NCBI RefSeq assembly: GCF_022539505.1
Contig: NC_061510.1
Location: forward strand, 100,828,292-100,892,291
Length of the DNA: 64,000 bases
Reading direction: 5' to 3'
Origin: Lolium rigidum
Lineage: Eukaryota; Streptophyta; Magnoliopsida; Poales; Poaceae
This document shows, piece after piece, positions 1 to 13,030 of this stretch; the first letter of the stretch is position 1, and each line of letters opens with the position of its first letter. A program made the translations under genes and the position numbers. Below the pieces are notes generated by a model. That model made no database searches, was not told the origin of the DNA, and saw only the letters and a list, made by a program, of their open reading frames with translations.

Positions 1-373
1 ATTTGCATATTGCATTTGTTATATTGCTTTGCATTGACAATTATCCATGAGATATACATGTTACAAGTTGAAAGCAACCGCTGAAACTTAATCTTCTTTT
101 GTGTTGCTTCAATACCTTTACTTTGAATTATTGCTTTATGAGTTAACTCTTATGCAAGACTTATTGATGCTTGTCTTGAAGTGCTATTCATGAAAAGTCT
201 TTGCTTTATGATTCACTTGTTTACCCATGTCATATACATTGTTTTGATCGCTGCATTCATTACATATGCTTTACAAATAGTATGATCAAGTTTATGATGG
301 CATGTCACTCCGTAAATTATCTTTGTTATCGTTTTACCTCGCTCGGGACGAGCGTAACTAAGCTTGGGGATGC
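1..373 (+). mobile_element. 3' internal end of a Sabrina-like gypsy element
   Basis: This AT-rich noncoding stretch ends in the polypurine-like tract AAGCTTGGGGATG at about 361, just before an LTR. Nearly the same sequence recurs at about 40790-41139 (plus strand), before the 3' LTR of a complete Athila-type element, and in reverse complement from 14937 onward. It is therefore the 3' untranslated part of such an element. No coding sequence is seen. Confidence 0.75.
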
Positions 374-2076
374 CGATACGTCTCCAACGTATCGATAATT
401 TCTTGTGTTCCATGCCACATTATTGATGTTATCTACATGTTATATGCACACTTTATGTCATATTCGTGCATTTTCTGGAACTAACCTATTAACAAGATGC
501 CGAAGTGCCAGCTCTCGTTTTCTCGCTGTTTTTGGTTTCGTAAATCCTAGTAACGAAATATTCTCGGAATCGGACGAAATCAACGCCAAAGTTCCTATTT
601 TCACCGGAAGCATCCAGAACACCCGGGAAGGACCAGAGGGGAGCCCTGGGGGCCCCACACCACACCCCGGCGCGGCCAAGGGGGGGCGCCCCCCCCTAGG
701 GTGTGGGCCCCCCTTCGACCTTCCTGCGCCGCCTCTCCGCCTATATAAAGCCCCTGGATCAGAAAACCCTATAACGATTGACGAAACCCACAGAAACCTT
801 CCAGAGCCGCCGCCATCGCGAAGCCAAGATCTGGGGACAGGATCTCTGCTCCGGCACCCCGCCGGAGCGGGGAAGTGCCCCCGAAGGCTTCTCCATCGAC
901 ACCGCTGCCATCTCCACCGCCATCTTCATCACCGCTGCTGCTCCCATGAGGAGGGAGTAGTTCTCCATCGAGGCTCGGGGCTGTACCGGTAGCTATGTGG
1001 TTCATCTCTCTCCTATGTGTTTCAATACAATAATCTCATGAGCTGCCTTACATGATTGAGATTCATATGATGATGCTTGTAATCTAGATGTCATTATGCT
1101 AGTCAAGTGAGTTTTACTTATGTGATCTCCGGAGACTCCTTGTCCCACGTGTGTAAAGGTGACAAAGTGTGTGCACCGTGTGGGTCTCTTAGGCCATATT
1201 TCACGTGAATACTTACTCAATGTTGAATGGCATAGTGAGGTGCTTATTTATATCTCTTTAAGATTGCAACATGTTTTGTATCACAATTTATCTATGTGCT
1301 ACTCTAGTGATTTGTTATTAAAGTAGTTTTATTCCTCCCGCATGTGTGCAAAGGTGACGATGCGTGCACCGTGTTAGTACTTGGTTTATGCTATGATCAT
1401 GATCTCTTGTAGATTGCGAAGTTAACTATTGCTATGATAATATTGATGTGATCTATTCCTCCTACATATGCATGAAGGTGACAAGCGTGCATGCTATGCT
1501 AGTACTTGGTTTAGTCTTTTGATCTATCTTACACTAAAGGTTACTAAAATATGAGCATTATTGTGGAGCTTGTTAACTCCGGCATTGAGGGTTCGTGTAA
1601 TCCTACGCAATGTGTTCATCATCCAACAAGAGTGTAGAGTATGCATTTATCTATTCTGTTATGTGATCAATGTTGAGAGTGTCCACTAGTGAAAGTCTAA
1701 TCCCTAGGCCTTGTTCCTAAATATCGCTATCGCTCGCTTGTTTACTCGTTTTATCACGTTACTACCGCTGCGTTACTACCGCTTGTTTATCGTCCCGGGC
1801 AAAGCACTTCCGGTGCCGTTGCTACTCGCTTATTCATACCACCCGTATTTCACTATCTCTTCGCCGAACTAGTGCACCTATTAGGTGTGTTGGGGACACA
1901 AGAGACTTCTTGCTTTGTGGTTGCAGGGTTGCATGAGAGGGATATCTTTGACCTCTTCCTCCCTGAGTTCGATAAACCTTGGGTATCCACTTAAGGGAAA
2001 CTTGCTGCTGTTCTACAAACCTCTGCTCTTGGAGGCCCAACACTGTCTACAAGAATAGAAGCTCCCGTAGACATCA
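374..2076 (+). repeat. Sabrina-like gypsy 3' LTR
   Basis: The LTR begins with CGATACGTCTCC, a form of the family's TGATACGTCTCC start with the first base changed, and ends in GTAGACATCA. It is about 1.7 kb, typical of this family. A purine tract lies immediately upstream, so this is a 3' LTR read on the plus strand. The start resembles the LTRs at 35888 and 41140, but the rest differs, so it is a related but distinct family. Its 5' partner lies outside the window. The name Sabrina rests on recognition only. Confidence 0.75.
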
Positions 2077-2746
2077 CCGCATCACCTTTGGTTTATCTTA
2101 CTAATAAAGATTTAAGTTCCGGTTTCTTTCGAATACCTGAACAAGTTCGTCGAGACTACACCTGCTTTTACCTTCGAAAAAGCCTCTAAAACACGAGTGC
2201 TGCAATAGAAGGCAAAACAAGCGGAACTTTTACATACACATATCCTTTTGCTAAAAGGCTCAAGATTATGAGAGTGTTGTGGACAGCAAGGATACACAAT
2301 CAAATACTTACAAACAAGGCCCATGCCGGTACTTTAAACTACAGAAGTATCAACGAGCGACGGAGTCAATGGAAGGCACAGTCCCTTCGATTCAATTCAA
2401 GGGTTGCCGCCCAAACATACATCATCGGTTGAAGCGAAGTTGCACATTACTATGGGTTCAGCGAACCTGCAACAAAGAGCTGATCACTCGAAGATTCGCC
2501 TCCGATAAACTTACAAACAATGGCATCTACGATGCTCAAGGAGCATTGAACTGCCCCTTGAAACAAACAACAATGTGTCAACGGCACCCGAAGAAGAAGT
2601 CGTATTTTGCTATGCATAGTAAAATATTTACAACATACACATACTACACCCGAACAATCGGGTACAGAAAAATATGGACAGCATAAGTAATATTACAAAA
2701 CTACAAATGTTTTCAGGACAATCATACTGGATTCTCTACTTCAACA
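2077..2746. other. noncoding part of the gypsy element that hosts the antisense ORF
   Basis: This lies between the Sabrina-like LTR and the end of the antisense ORF. A plus-strand open frame at 2279-2686 has no recognisable domain and is taken as chance. The Sabrina-like element appears to be inserted in the host gypsy element near 2076. Its target duplication cannot be tested because its left end is outside the window. Confidence 0.5.
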
Positions 2747-5417
2747 TCAGCTTTTGGCATCCTCCAACCTTTCGATTGCAGTAACGGCAGGAATTTTTGC
2801 CTTATCAAAAAGGTGTCCTATATTTCCATCGGCATTTGCAATAGCCATCAAATTTGCTGTGGGATGCCTTGACAGCACAAGGGCAAGGACAATTTTGGCT
2901 CCAGCAATAAGTTGGGCTCGAATATGACTCTGGATTTTCTTGACATTGCTGAACTTGGACATTAATGTCAATAGTGTTGGTGGAACATCATTCAAGGGGA
3001 ACATAGTCTTCCAGATCGTCCTCAGTCCAGTATAGCATTTGTCAAAAAACCGATGTACTTGCTGCACCCGGTCTTGAAATTTAGCAACTGTGGCAGCTTT
3101 TGACTGATTCTTCCAGAAGACTTCGTCAAAACGGGCTAAGTTGGTCAAAGCATCCACACGTTCATGCACGCGGTTGTTTTCTTCAGATAAATTCAGAGCT
3201 GTGACTGTCAAGGAACATGGTTGATATATCATAAGATCTTGCCGGTAGAATTAAAGGAACTAAAGAAGAAAAACAAGAGAGGAGGAAAGCAAAGGAAGGA
3301 GTTGCAAGAATTTACAGTTCAAACTCTCGGTTGCTTTCTGTAATTCAGACATTGCGTAGCGCTCTGCTTCAATTGCCAGTTCACTCTTCCTCCTTATAAT
3401 GGCAGCCATACCATGGAGGACTCGCATATCTTGTTCCAATTGTTGGATGCGCGTACGCATCCGCCGAAGCTGATCATTTTCAGCATCACCAGCCGAAGAA
3501 CTTTCAGCAAACGAAGGCACATGAGTTACCTGCAAAAATGCATCATTTATCATACGGAAAATTTACACATCGCTCCAAGATTGATTTTACTCCCATCGCG
3601 AGCGTACATTCAAAAACTTCAAGGACAATGTGATCAAGGTAAAGAAGTACTGACAACATCGCGAGCACATGGTTCATTACAATAAGGAACCTTTTTAAAG
3701 GTATTGTCTGAAAGCAAACGAAGAAAATTACAACTCGATAGACAGAAGAATCTAAGGACCCTGAGTCTGGGTTGATAAGCTAGGACCAGCAGGAGATTTG
3801 TTTGCTGAAACAAGCGCGAGGAGTTGTAGCGCACATTTGCGAGATGACAGCTTATGAATGCTCAAATCAACAAATTGCCCATCTTGGTCCTTTGGCAATG
3901 CCTTTGTCATTTGTTCCATATTAGCTTTGAAGCCATAACCCATCATAAGTTGGAAAGCAAGAAGAGCACCATAGGTACCTCGATGTTGTCCTTGGTGTCG
4001 ACTGTGAAGGCATCCATTAGCTTCTCCAGGGTCTTCTCTTGGCTTGCCTTGGGAAAGATCATAGCATGCATCCTTGACAAGACCTCATTATTCTTCCGAA
4101 GAAGAGCCTCTACAACCTTGCCAGACTCGATACTCATTGATAGGGCATTAGCAGGAGAATTATCTGGAAGCTTGTCCAAGGAATCAGAAGGAATATCGGC
4201 AGATTCTGCAAACAATAAACAGAAACATATGAGGTAAACAACTAAATCAAGAAGGAGAAGATTTAGAGATGAGTCAAGGAGGCTTACTGAGCAGAGCCAA
4301 TGTAGATTGACGAAGGAGGTTGTCCCTCTCAGCTTTGGATGCAGCCCTCAGAGCTTCCTCCTCCTCAAGTTTACTTTTTAGATGCTTAAGCTCGTCCTTC
4401 AGAGAATCTGCGTGTTGGCGAGATTCGAGAGCTATTCTCACCGCATTGTCAAGCTTTGAAGACGTGAACTCAACTTCTTTTTCAAGTCGAGTCTTGTCAG
4501 CCTCAAGCAAGGTGAATTGAGAAGCAAAAGCTTCCAAAGCCGTGATAATTGTCTGGAGATCCTATAAAAGAAAAATGAAAGAAAAGCATCTGTTAAAAGC
4601 AGTAGTGTTCTTATCAAAAGGATACGATTAGCTATTGCTAGCTGAACTTAGACTCGGGGGCTGCTAAGAAGCAGGCCTTCGTCAAGAAAGATAAAAAACT
4701 TACGGGACGAGCTAAAGGAGAAGGAGCAGCTGCAGAGACGGCAGTCGAGGGAATCTCCTTCCCTTTAGAAAGGGAAGAAGCTATCGAGAGTTGAGCTGCC
4801 GGGGTTGACGCTGGAGCCGAAGCTTCCGAGGCTACCGGCGCTGGCTTGGTGAAGGTTGCTTTGGCCTTCTTCAATGGAGGCTCAACGAAGCCTTCATCAC
4901 TGATAGCACACGAACCATTCAAAATAAATACTAAAGTGCCAAGTAATTCATGGGGCAATGGAAGAGACTTACAGATCAAGCAAATCATCTTCGTCGGCGA
5001 AACCACCAGACGATCTTTTTGGAGGCTGCATGTTGGCCTTCTCCGTAGCTGCATCAACAAAGGCAGCACGATCATCATCATCGTCGTGATTTGACTCCGC
5101 CGTGTCACTTATTTCATCAGCAAAGAATTTAGGGTCCGAAGAAAAAGCTTCGGGATTCGCATGATGTTGTCTTCATCTTCGTGGCTTGCGTTTTCTTCGG
5201 TATGGGACTCTGCAGGAACGGAATAATTTCTCCCTTCAAGATTATCATCAGATACATTCGTAAAACATTCGGTAGCTATAGGGACCTGTCGAAGAAAATG
5301 AGAATCTTAGTACAAAGAAAAGAGAACATATCGAGTGCAGCAATCGTTGTGAATATAAAAGAGAAGCTACCTCGGTCGGCGGATGGTCGGCGTCGAATGG
5401 AGTTTGAAGGGACAAAA
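2747..5417 (-). pseudogene. C-terminal exons of the antisense ORF of a gypsy element (Transposase_28-like protein)
   Basis: This is the downstream part of the ORF starting at 25388. Exon 1 continues at 5417-5371 to a GTAGCTTC donor. Further exon-like blocks lie at about 4973-5289 (acidic, with a run of Asp), 4704-4910 (Ala/Pro-rich), 4274-4560 (charged coiled coil), 3743-4215, about 3320-3553 (coiled coil) and 2747-3232, ending EDAKS-stop. Grass gypsy elements of the Tat/Retand type (maize Grande is the usual example) carry such extra antisense proteins with long coiled coils. Their function is unknown. A frame change is needed inside the 3743-4215 block and another near 5150. Exon limits are estimates from splice motifs and frame. 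Confidence 0.65.
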
Positions 5418-5973
5418 TGATAAGGGGGAACCCAGCAGATCCTCCTAGGTGTTTCCCGATCTTTCACAGCGAGAACCCGGGTAGATAGAATCTCCCAACA
5501 ACGCGATGAACGCAGCCTGGAGAAGAGGGAACAAATCCAGCAAGCAACGGATCGATGAACGATGCGCCTGAAAACCTTGAGCTAGACAATCCTTGATGAA
5601 CACAAGAACCTTCGCAGTAGATATAATAGATAAACGGCAACGCCGTACCCCCGGAGGGATGATACACGTGAACACACGCAATGGGGAAAACCCTAATATT
5701 TAGTCTATACTTAGCTAGCCCAAACCCTAGCCGTCCCTCCACCTTATATGAGGGGTGGGGTGGCCGGCCAACCCTTATTGGGCCTAACCTAATTCGACTT
5801 GGACAGGCCCAAGTCAAATAGACACAACTTAAAACCCTAATTTGTCCCACCACATGACCTGGCTACATTATTATTTCCTAATAACAAGACTATGATAAAA
5901 TACTGCTACAGCCTTAGACCTAATTATCATATCAATGGCTGTCCTAGTGTACCAGGCCTGGATATCCATATCA
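5418..5973 (-). repeat. array LTR A
   Basis: This is the leftmost LTR, directly abutting the target duplication CAAAA at 5413-5417. On the minus strand it contains a TATA-like CATATAAGG preceded by a GC-rich block, the likely promoter for element transcription. Confidence 0.88.
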
Positions 5974-8250
5974 TCTCTCCCCTTCTTCAAGCAGCGTTGT
6001 CCCCAACGCGTGAGGCTCTTCTGGAAAAAGGTGACGTGATATGCACATGACACGTCCTCGTCGTCCTCAAGTCTGGCTTGCCTTCCACACCACATCCTCT
6101 CTCGCGGCCTTCTCGACTTGATACATCACTTGGCGCCTCCTTTCTTCTCCACATGAGCTTGGACTTCGGCGCCAATTCCTTCTTCTTGCGAGGTTTTGAT
6201 GGACCCTTGTGTCGCTGCACATGACCCTGCACAAGATGTGTAATTCCTGGGCCACATTGATATCTCACACGTACATCCTTGTCTCGATGCATCCGCGGTG
6301 TCGCGGAAAACTGGACTGCAGTACTCCGAGCACGGTAGTGCCGCTGCCCACTGTCTCCACTGACGCGCTCGCCTCCCACTCCTCCCACGCGCATCTGCGC
6401 CATATATACTGAATCACCATCAGCACAAACATCATCAGTCTGCATACTAGCATGAACACAAACTGGAACTGTAGCACATGCTGCAACATCCACATCAACA
6501 ACAAGTGTAGCTTCATCCGGCTTGTCACCAACAAGAACTGGCTTGTCATCTATAGGCATGGCTGAAACATCACCAACATCAATGGTCGGAACATCATGCA
6601 CCTCTTGCTGCACTTTAGGCTTGTGCAACTTCTCTTTACGCACCACTAACTCCACATCGGACTTGATATGATCATCACCCATAGGCTTCAAAGTCCGCTG
6701 TTTGCCACCATGCATAAAAGAATATGTATTTGCTCGCCCAACATGTGTCACATTGCGATCATACTGCCATGGACGCCCAAGTAGCAATCCGCACACCTCC
6801 AATGGCAACACATCGCACTCTATCTCATCAACATACTCATCAACTGTAAATGGCACACGCACCTTGTGAGTAATCTTCAACATACCACAGCTATTCAACC
6901 ACTCAAGACGTTTAGGTTCAGGAAGACGCCATGTAGACAACCCCAATGCCGCCACCATCGCCTTGCTAATGCCATTAGTACAACTACCACCATCAACCAT
7001 CAACTTGCAAGCCTTGCCCTTGATAAAGCACTGAGTCTGAAACAAACTCCACCGCTGAACCTTGTCAACTGACTTGCAAGCATCATCTTGTACCTTCTTG
7101 AGTTGCATATTCAGCCCGCTCAATGGTACATCCTCCTCAACGATCACGATAGCGCTCTTGGTATCAGAGCCGTGGTTCCTCTCTTCTCGAAGACATCACC
7201 TCGTCCTTAGTGACTGTTGGTAGTGGAACAATCTCCTGAATAGGAACTATGCACTTGCCCACTTTCTCTATTGCATGTACAACTCGGGATGGCTGTTCAC
7301 TCTCCTCTATGTAGGGTAACACAAAACCACTACGACGAAAAGTTTTGTAATCCTCCCAAGTTTCAGCAAATTCACCTCTGTCCACCGCATCATGCCAGCA
7401 ACGTTCTAATGCCTCGTCCACACGCCGTAGAGCAAGATAGTATGCATAAGATCCATTGAACTTCCGATTGTATATGCGACATCTAGCAAAACCCAACTCC
7501 ATGTTCATCTCCCAATCCTCATACTCCTGAACTGTCGCAAGACGGTGTAGATACCAACGAAGACTGGATGGCGGACGTTGTTCTCCCTTCAAGCTGTCCA
7601 GATAGTCATTGAAAACCATACTAGATTTCTTCGGAAGAGTACACCTCATGCCCAGAACATCGCCCGGAAATGAAGTAGCATCATCAGCAGTAACAGCCAA
7701 CTTCGCCGGAGAATCAACAGAACCAGCAGCAGCTCGCCCAGCCCAGATCCCGGTTGGACCGTCCTGGGAACCAGATGAACCGGTCCAGGACCGGTTGGAC
7801 CGGCCTGTGCGCCGGTTGGTCCGGTCCAGGACCCGGTCTAACCGGCCTGGACGCCGGCTGGGGCGCCCGACTCCCCTGGATTTTGCCCGGTTGGCACCGG
7901 CCTGGGGTCCGGTCTGGGCCGGGTGTGCCGGTCTGGGGCCCGGTTTGGCCGGATCTGGGACTGGTCCGGCCGGTCCTGGGTCCGGTTGACCTTCCCGAAA
8001 ACCGGATCTGGTCGCGAATCTGTGTCTTCTTCCTGATTCCAGACGCGATTTTTCGCGATTTTGACCTCCAAAACAGCCATGGATGACCTGCAAACCGCAC
8101 CAGAACAACTCCAAACTTCCTCCAACCAACCTCCTTCCACCGAGAGCCAAACGCCTCCGATCTAGAGCCAACCTTCTCCGATGCAAACCGATCTAGATGA
8201 GATCGATCAACAAAACCTCTCCGTGAGCAACCCAGAAAACTGATACCACA
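5974..8250 (-). pseudogene. array internal domain 1: gag-like and protease-like ORFs
   Basis: The upstream ORF (about 8186-7164) has a Pro/Gly/Arg-rich repetitive N-terminus, then a region with FPGDVLGMRC and EYEDWEMN that resembles no gag I know. The downstream ORF (7147-5987) has a retropepsin-like domain: MVDGGSCTN (catalytic D-G-G) and LLLGRPWQYDR, then an acidic and a basic tail. There is no CCHC knuckle. The two ORFs are separated by a frame break near 7150-7200. There the other copies read CTGAAG, CAGTCACAG and GCCAGGG, but this copy reads CTCGAAG, CGATCACGA and GCCGTGG. This is the only copy with CGA (Arg), not TGA, after the protease domain. A start codon for the gag-like part is not clear. 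Confidence 0.7.
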
Positions 8251-8805
8251 TGATAAGGGGGAACCCAGCAGATCCTCCTAGGTGTTTCCCGATCTTTCAC
8301 AGCGAGAACCCGGGTAGATAGAATCTCCCAACAACGCGATGAACGCAGCCTGGAGAAGAGGGAACGAATCCAGCAAGCAACGGATCGATGAACGATGCGC
8401 CTCAAAACCTTGAGCTAGACAATCCTTGATGAACACAAGAACTTCGCAGCGGATATAATAGATAAACGTTAACGCCGTACCCCCGGAGGGATGATACACG
8501 TGAACACACGCAATGGGGAAAACCCTAATCTTTAGTCTAAACTTAGCTATCCCAAACCCTAGCCGTCCCTCCACCTTATATGAGGGGTGGGGTGGCCGGC
8601 CAGCCCTTATTGGGCCTAACCTAATTCGACTTGGACAGGCCCAAGTCAAATAGACACAACTTAAAACCCTAATTTGGCCCACCACATGACCTGGCTACAT
8701 TATTATTTCCTAATAACAAGACTATGATAAAATACTGGTACAGCCTTAGACCTAATTATCATATCAATGGTTGTCCTAGTGTACCAGGCTTGTATATCCA
8801 TATCA
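8251..8805 (-). repeat. array LTR B
   Basis: This internal LTR is shared between domains 1 and 2. It is preceded on the plus strand by the primer-site region (CTGATACCACA) and followed by the purine tract complement, with no target duplication on either side. Confidence 0.88.
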
Positions 8806-11080
8806 TCTCTCCCCTTCTTCAAGAAGCGTTGTCCCCAATGCGTGAGGGTCTTCTGGAAAAAGGTGACGCGATATGCACATGACACGTCCTCGCCGTCCTC
8901 AAGTCTGGCTTGCCTTCCACACCACATCCTCCCTCGCGGCCTTCTCGACTTGATACAACACTTGGCGCCTCCTTTCTTCTCCCCATGAGCTTGGACTTCG
9001 GCGCCAATTCATTCTTCTTGCGAGGTTTTGATGGACCCTTGTGTCACTGCACATGACCCTGCACAAGATGTGTAATTCCTGGGCCACATAGATGTCTCAC
9101 ACGTCCATCCTTGCCTCGATGCATCCGCGGTGTCGCGGAAAACTGGACTGCAGTACTCCGAGCACGGTAGTGCCGCTGCCCACTGTCTCCACTGATGCGC
9201 TCGCCTCCCACTCCTCCCACGCGCATCTGCGCCATATGTACTAAATCACCATCAGCACAAACATCATCAGTCTGCATACTAGCATCAACACAAACTGGAA
9301 CTGTAGCACATGCTGCAACATCCACATCAACAACAAGTGTAGCTTCATCCGGCTTGTCACCAACAAGAACTGGCTTGTCATCTACAGGCATGGCTGAAAC
9401 ATCACCAACATCAATGGTCGGAACATCATGCACCTCTTGCTTCACTTTAGGCTTGTGCAACTTCTCTTTACGCACCACTAACTCCATATCGGACTTGATA
9501 TGATCATCACCCATAGGCTTCAAAGTCCGCTGTTTGCCACCATGCATAAAAGAATATGTATTTGCTCACCCAGCATGTGTCACATTGCGATCATACTGCC
9601 ATGGACGCCCAAGTAGCAATCCGCACACCTCCAATGGCAACACATCGCACTCTATCTCATCAACATACTCATCAACTGTAAATGGCACACGCACCTTGTG
9701 AGTAATCTTCAACATACCACAGCTATTCAACCACTCAAGACGGTTAGGTTCAGGAAGACGCCATGTAGACAACCCCAATTCCGCCACCATCGCCTTGCTA
9801 ATGCCATTAGTACAGCTACCACCATCAACCATCAACTTACAAGCCTTGCCCTTGATAAAGCACTGAGTCTGAAACAAACTCCACCGCTGAACCTTGTCAA
9901 CTGACTTGCAAGCATCATCTTGTACCTTCTTGAGTTGCATATTTAGCCCGCTCAATGGTACATCCTCCTCAACAGTCACAGTAGAGCTCTTGGTATCAGA
10001 GCCAGGGTTCCTCTCTTCTGAAGACATCACCTCGTCCTTAGTGACTGTTGGTAGTGGAACAATCTCCTGAATAGGAACTATGCACTTGCCCACTTTCTCT
10101 ATTGCATGTACAACTCGGGATGGCTGTTCACTCTCCTCTATGTAGGGTAACACAGAACCACTACGAAGAAAAGTTTTGTAATCCTCCCAAGTTTCAGCAA
10201 ATTCACATCTGTCCACCGCTTCATGCCAGCAACGTTCTAATGCCTCGTCCACACGCCGTAGAGCAAGATAATATGCATAAGATCCATTGAACTTCCGATT
10301 GTATATGCGACATCGCGCAAAACCCAACTCCATGTTCCTCTCCCAATCTTCATACTCCTGAACTGTCGCAAGACGGTGTAGATACCAACGAAGACTGGAT
10401 GGCGGACGCTGTTCTCCCTTCAAGCTGTCTAGAGAGTCATTGAAAACCATACTAGATTTCTTCGGAAGAGTACACCTCATGCCCAGTACATCGCCCGGAA
10501 ATGAAGTAGCATCATCAGCAGTAACAACCAACTTCGCCGGAGAATCAACAGAAGCAGCAGCAGCTCGCCCAGCCCAGATCCCGGTTGGACCGGCCTGGGA
10601 ACCGGATGAACCGGTCCAAGACCCGGTTGGACCGGCCTGGGCGCCGGTTGGTCCGGTCCAGGACCCGGTCTGACCGGCCTGGACGCCGGTTGGGGCGCCC
10701 GACTCCCCTGGACTTGGCCCGGTTGTCACCGGCCTGGGGTCCGGTCTGGGCGGGTGTGCCGGTCTAGGGCCCGGTTTGGCCGGATCTGGGACTGGTCCGA
10801 CCGGTCCTGGGTCCGGTTGACCTGCCCGAAAACCGGATCTGGTCGCGAATCTGTGTCTTCTTCCCGATTCCAGACGCGATTTTTCGCGATTTTGACCTCC
10901 AAAACAGCCATCGATGACCTGCAAACTGCACCAGAACAACTCCAAACTTCCTCCAACCAACCTCCTTCGACCGAGAGCCAAATTCCTCCGATCTAGAGCC
11001 AACTTCTCCGTCGCAAACCGGTCTAGATGAGATCGATCAACAAAACCTCGCCGTGAGCAACCCAGAAAACTGATACCACA
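8806..11080 (-). pseudogene. array internal domain 2: longest gag-protease ORF
   Basis: One open frame runs from the LTR edge (about 11080) to 9566 and joins the Pro/Gly-rich N-terminus, the gag-like region and the retropepsin-like domain (MVDGGSC, LLLGRPWQYDR) without a break. It ends at TGA (codon CGA in copy 1). The same frame reopens at 9547-9044 for the acidic and basic tail. Among the four copies this is the one whose gag-protease frame is uninterrupted. The true start codon is unknown because the N-terminal stretch has no convincing AUG before the MRCTLPKK region. Confidence 0.7.
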
Positions 11081-11636
11081 TGATAAGGGGGAACCCATCA
11101 GATCCTCCTAGGTGTTTCCCGATCTTTCAAAGCGAGAACCCGGGTAGATAGAATCTCCCAACAACGCGGTGAACGCAGCCTGGAGAAGAGGGAACGAATC
11201 CAGCAAGCAACGGATCGATGAACGATGCGCCTCAAAACCTTGAGCTAGACAATCCTTGATGAACACAAGAACCTTCGCAGCGGATATAATAGATAAACGG
11301 CAACGCCGTACCCCTAGAGGGATGATACACGTGAACACACGCAATGGGGAAAACCCTAATCTTTAGTCTAAACTTAGCTATCCCAAACCCTAGCGGTCCC
11401 TCCACCTTATATGAGGGGTGGGGTGGCCGGCCAGCCCTTATTGGGCCTAACCTAATTCGACTTGGACAGGCCCAAGTCAAATAGACACAACTTAAAACCC
11501 TAATTTGGCCCACCACATGACCTGGCTACATTATTATTTCCTAATAACAAGACTATGATAAAATACTGGTACAGCCTTAGACCTAATTATCATATCAATG
11601 GCTGTCCTAGTGTACCAGGCCTGGATATCCATATCA
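11081..11636 (-). repeat. array LTR C
   Basis: Same 556-bp LTR as A, B, D and E, with only scattered base differences. It lies between internal domains 2 and 3. Confidence 0.88.
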
Positions 11637-12837
11637 TCTCGCCCCTTCTTGAAGAAGCGTTGTCCCCAACCCGTGAGGGTCTTCTGGAAAAAGGTGACGT
11701 GATATGCACATGACACGTTCTCGCCGTCCTCAAGTCTGGCTTGCCTTCCACACCACATCCTCCCTCGCGGCCTTCTCGACTTGATACAGCACTTGGCGCC
11801 TCCTTTCTTCTCCACATGAGCTTGGACTTCGGCGCCAATTCCTTCTTCTTGCGAGGTTTTGATGGACCCTTGTGTCGCTGCACATGACCCTGCACAAGAT
11901 GTGTAATTCCTGGGCCACACAGATGTCTCACACGTCCATTCTTGCCTCGATGCATCCGCGGTGTCGCGGAAAACTGGACTGCAGTACTCCGAGCACGGTA
12001 GTGCCGCTGCCCACTGTCTCCACTGACGCGCTCGCCTCCCACTGCTCCCACGCGCGTCTGCGCCATATGTATTGAATCACCATCAGCACAAACATCATCA
12101 GTATGCATACTAGCATCAACACAAACTGAAACTGTAGCACATGCTGCAACATCCACATCAACAACAAGTGTAGCGTCATCCGGCTTGTCACCAACAAGAA
12201 CTGGCTTGTCATCTACATGCATGGCTGAAACATCACCAACATCAATGGTCGGAACATCATGCACGTCTTGCTGCACTTTAGGCTTGTGCAACTTCTCTTT
12301 ACGCACCACTAACTCCACATCGGACTTGATATGATCATCACCCATAGGCTTCAAAGTCCGTTGTTTGCCACCATGCAAAAAAGAATATGTATTTGCTCAC
12401 CCAGCATGTGTCACATTGCGATCATACTGCCATGGACGCCCAAGTAGCAATCCGCACACCTCCAATGGCAACACATCGCACTCTATCTCATCAACATACT
12501 CATCAACTGTAAATGGCACACACACCTTGTGAGTAATCTTCAGCGTACCACAGCTATTCAACCACTCAAGACGTTTAGGTTCAGGAAGACGCCATGTAGA
12601 CAACCCCAATGCCGCCACCATCGCCTTGCTAATGCCATTAGTACAACTACCACCATCAACCATCAACTTGCAAGCCTTGCCCTTGATAAAGCACTGAGTC
12701 TGAAACAAACTCCACCGCTGAACCTTGTCAACTGACTTGCAAGCATCATCTTGTACCTTCTTGAGTTGCATATTCAGCCCGCTCAATGGTAAATCCTCCT
12801 CAACAGTCACAGTAGCGCTCTTGGTATCAGAGCCAGG

Positions 12838-13030
12838 CAATGTTGAGGAAATCGCTTATCGGTGTCAACTCGGTCGGCTGGCGATTAGCGATTAATAGGC
12901 AAATCGGCCGATTAATCGGGCGATAAATGAGTTAATCGGGTGATAAATGAGTTTATCGGCTAATCGGTGACCATCAAGTAGCGATTAATCGGCCGAGTAA
13001 TCGTTGAATCGGACGATTTTTTGAACAGTG
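12838..13030. mobile_element. 193-bp hAT-type MITE
   Basis: Flanked by a perfect 8-bp duplication GAGCCAGG (12830-12837 and 13031-13038), the target size of hAT elements. The ends are CAATGTT and AACAGTG, an imperfect terminal inverted repeat of hAT type. The interior is built of repeated ATTAATCGG/CGATAAATGAG-like blocks that can fold back. It has no coding capacity and is absent from the other three array copies. Confidence 0.85.

Noticed and set aside
405..992. 195-codon open frame in the Sabrina-like LTR
   Set aside because: It lies wholly within an LTR, has low-complexity Pro/His content and no domain.
7158..7171. tRNA-like sequence TTGGTATCAGAGCC
   Set aside because: It matches a retroelement primer-binding site only. 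No tRNA arms or cloverleaf surround it.
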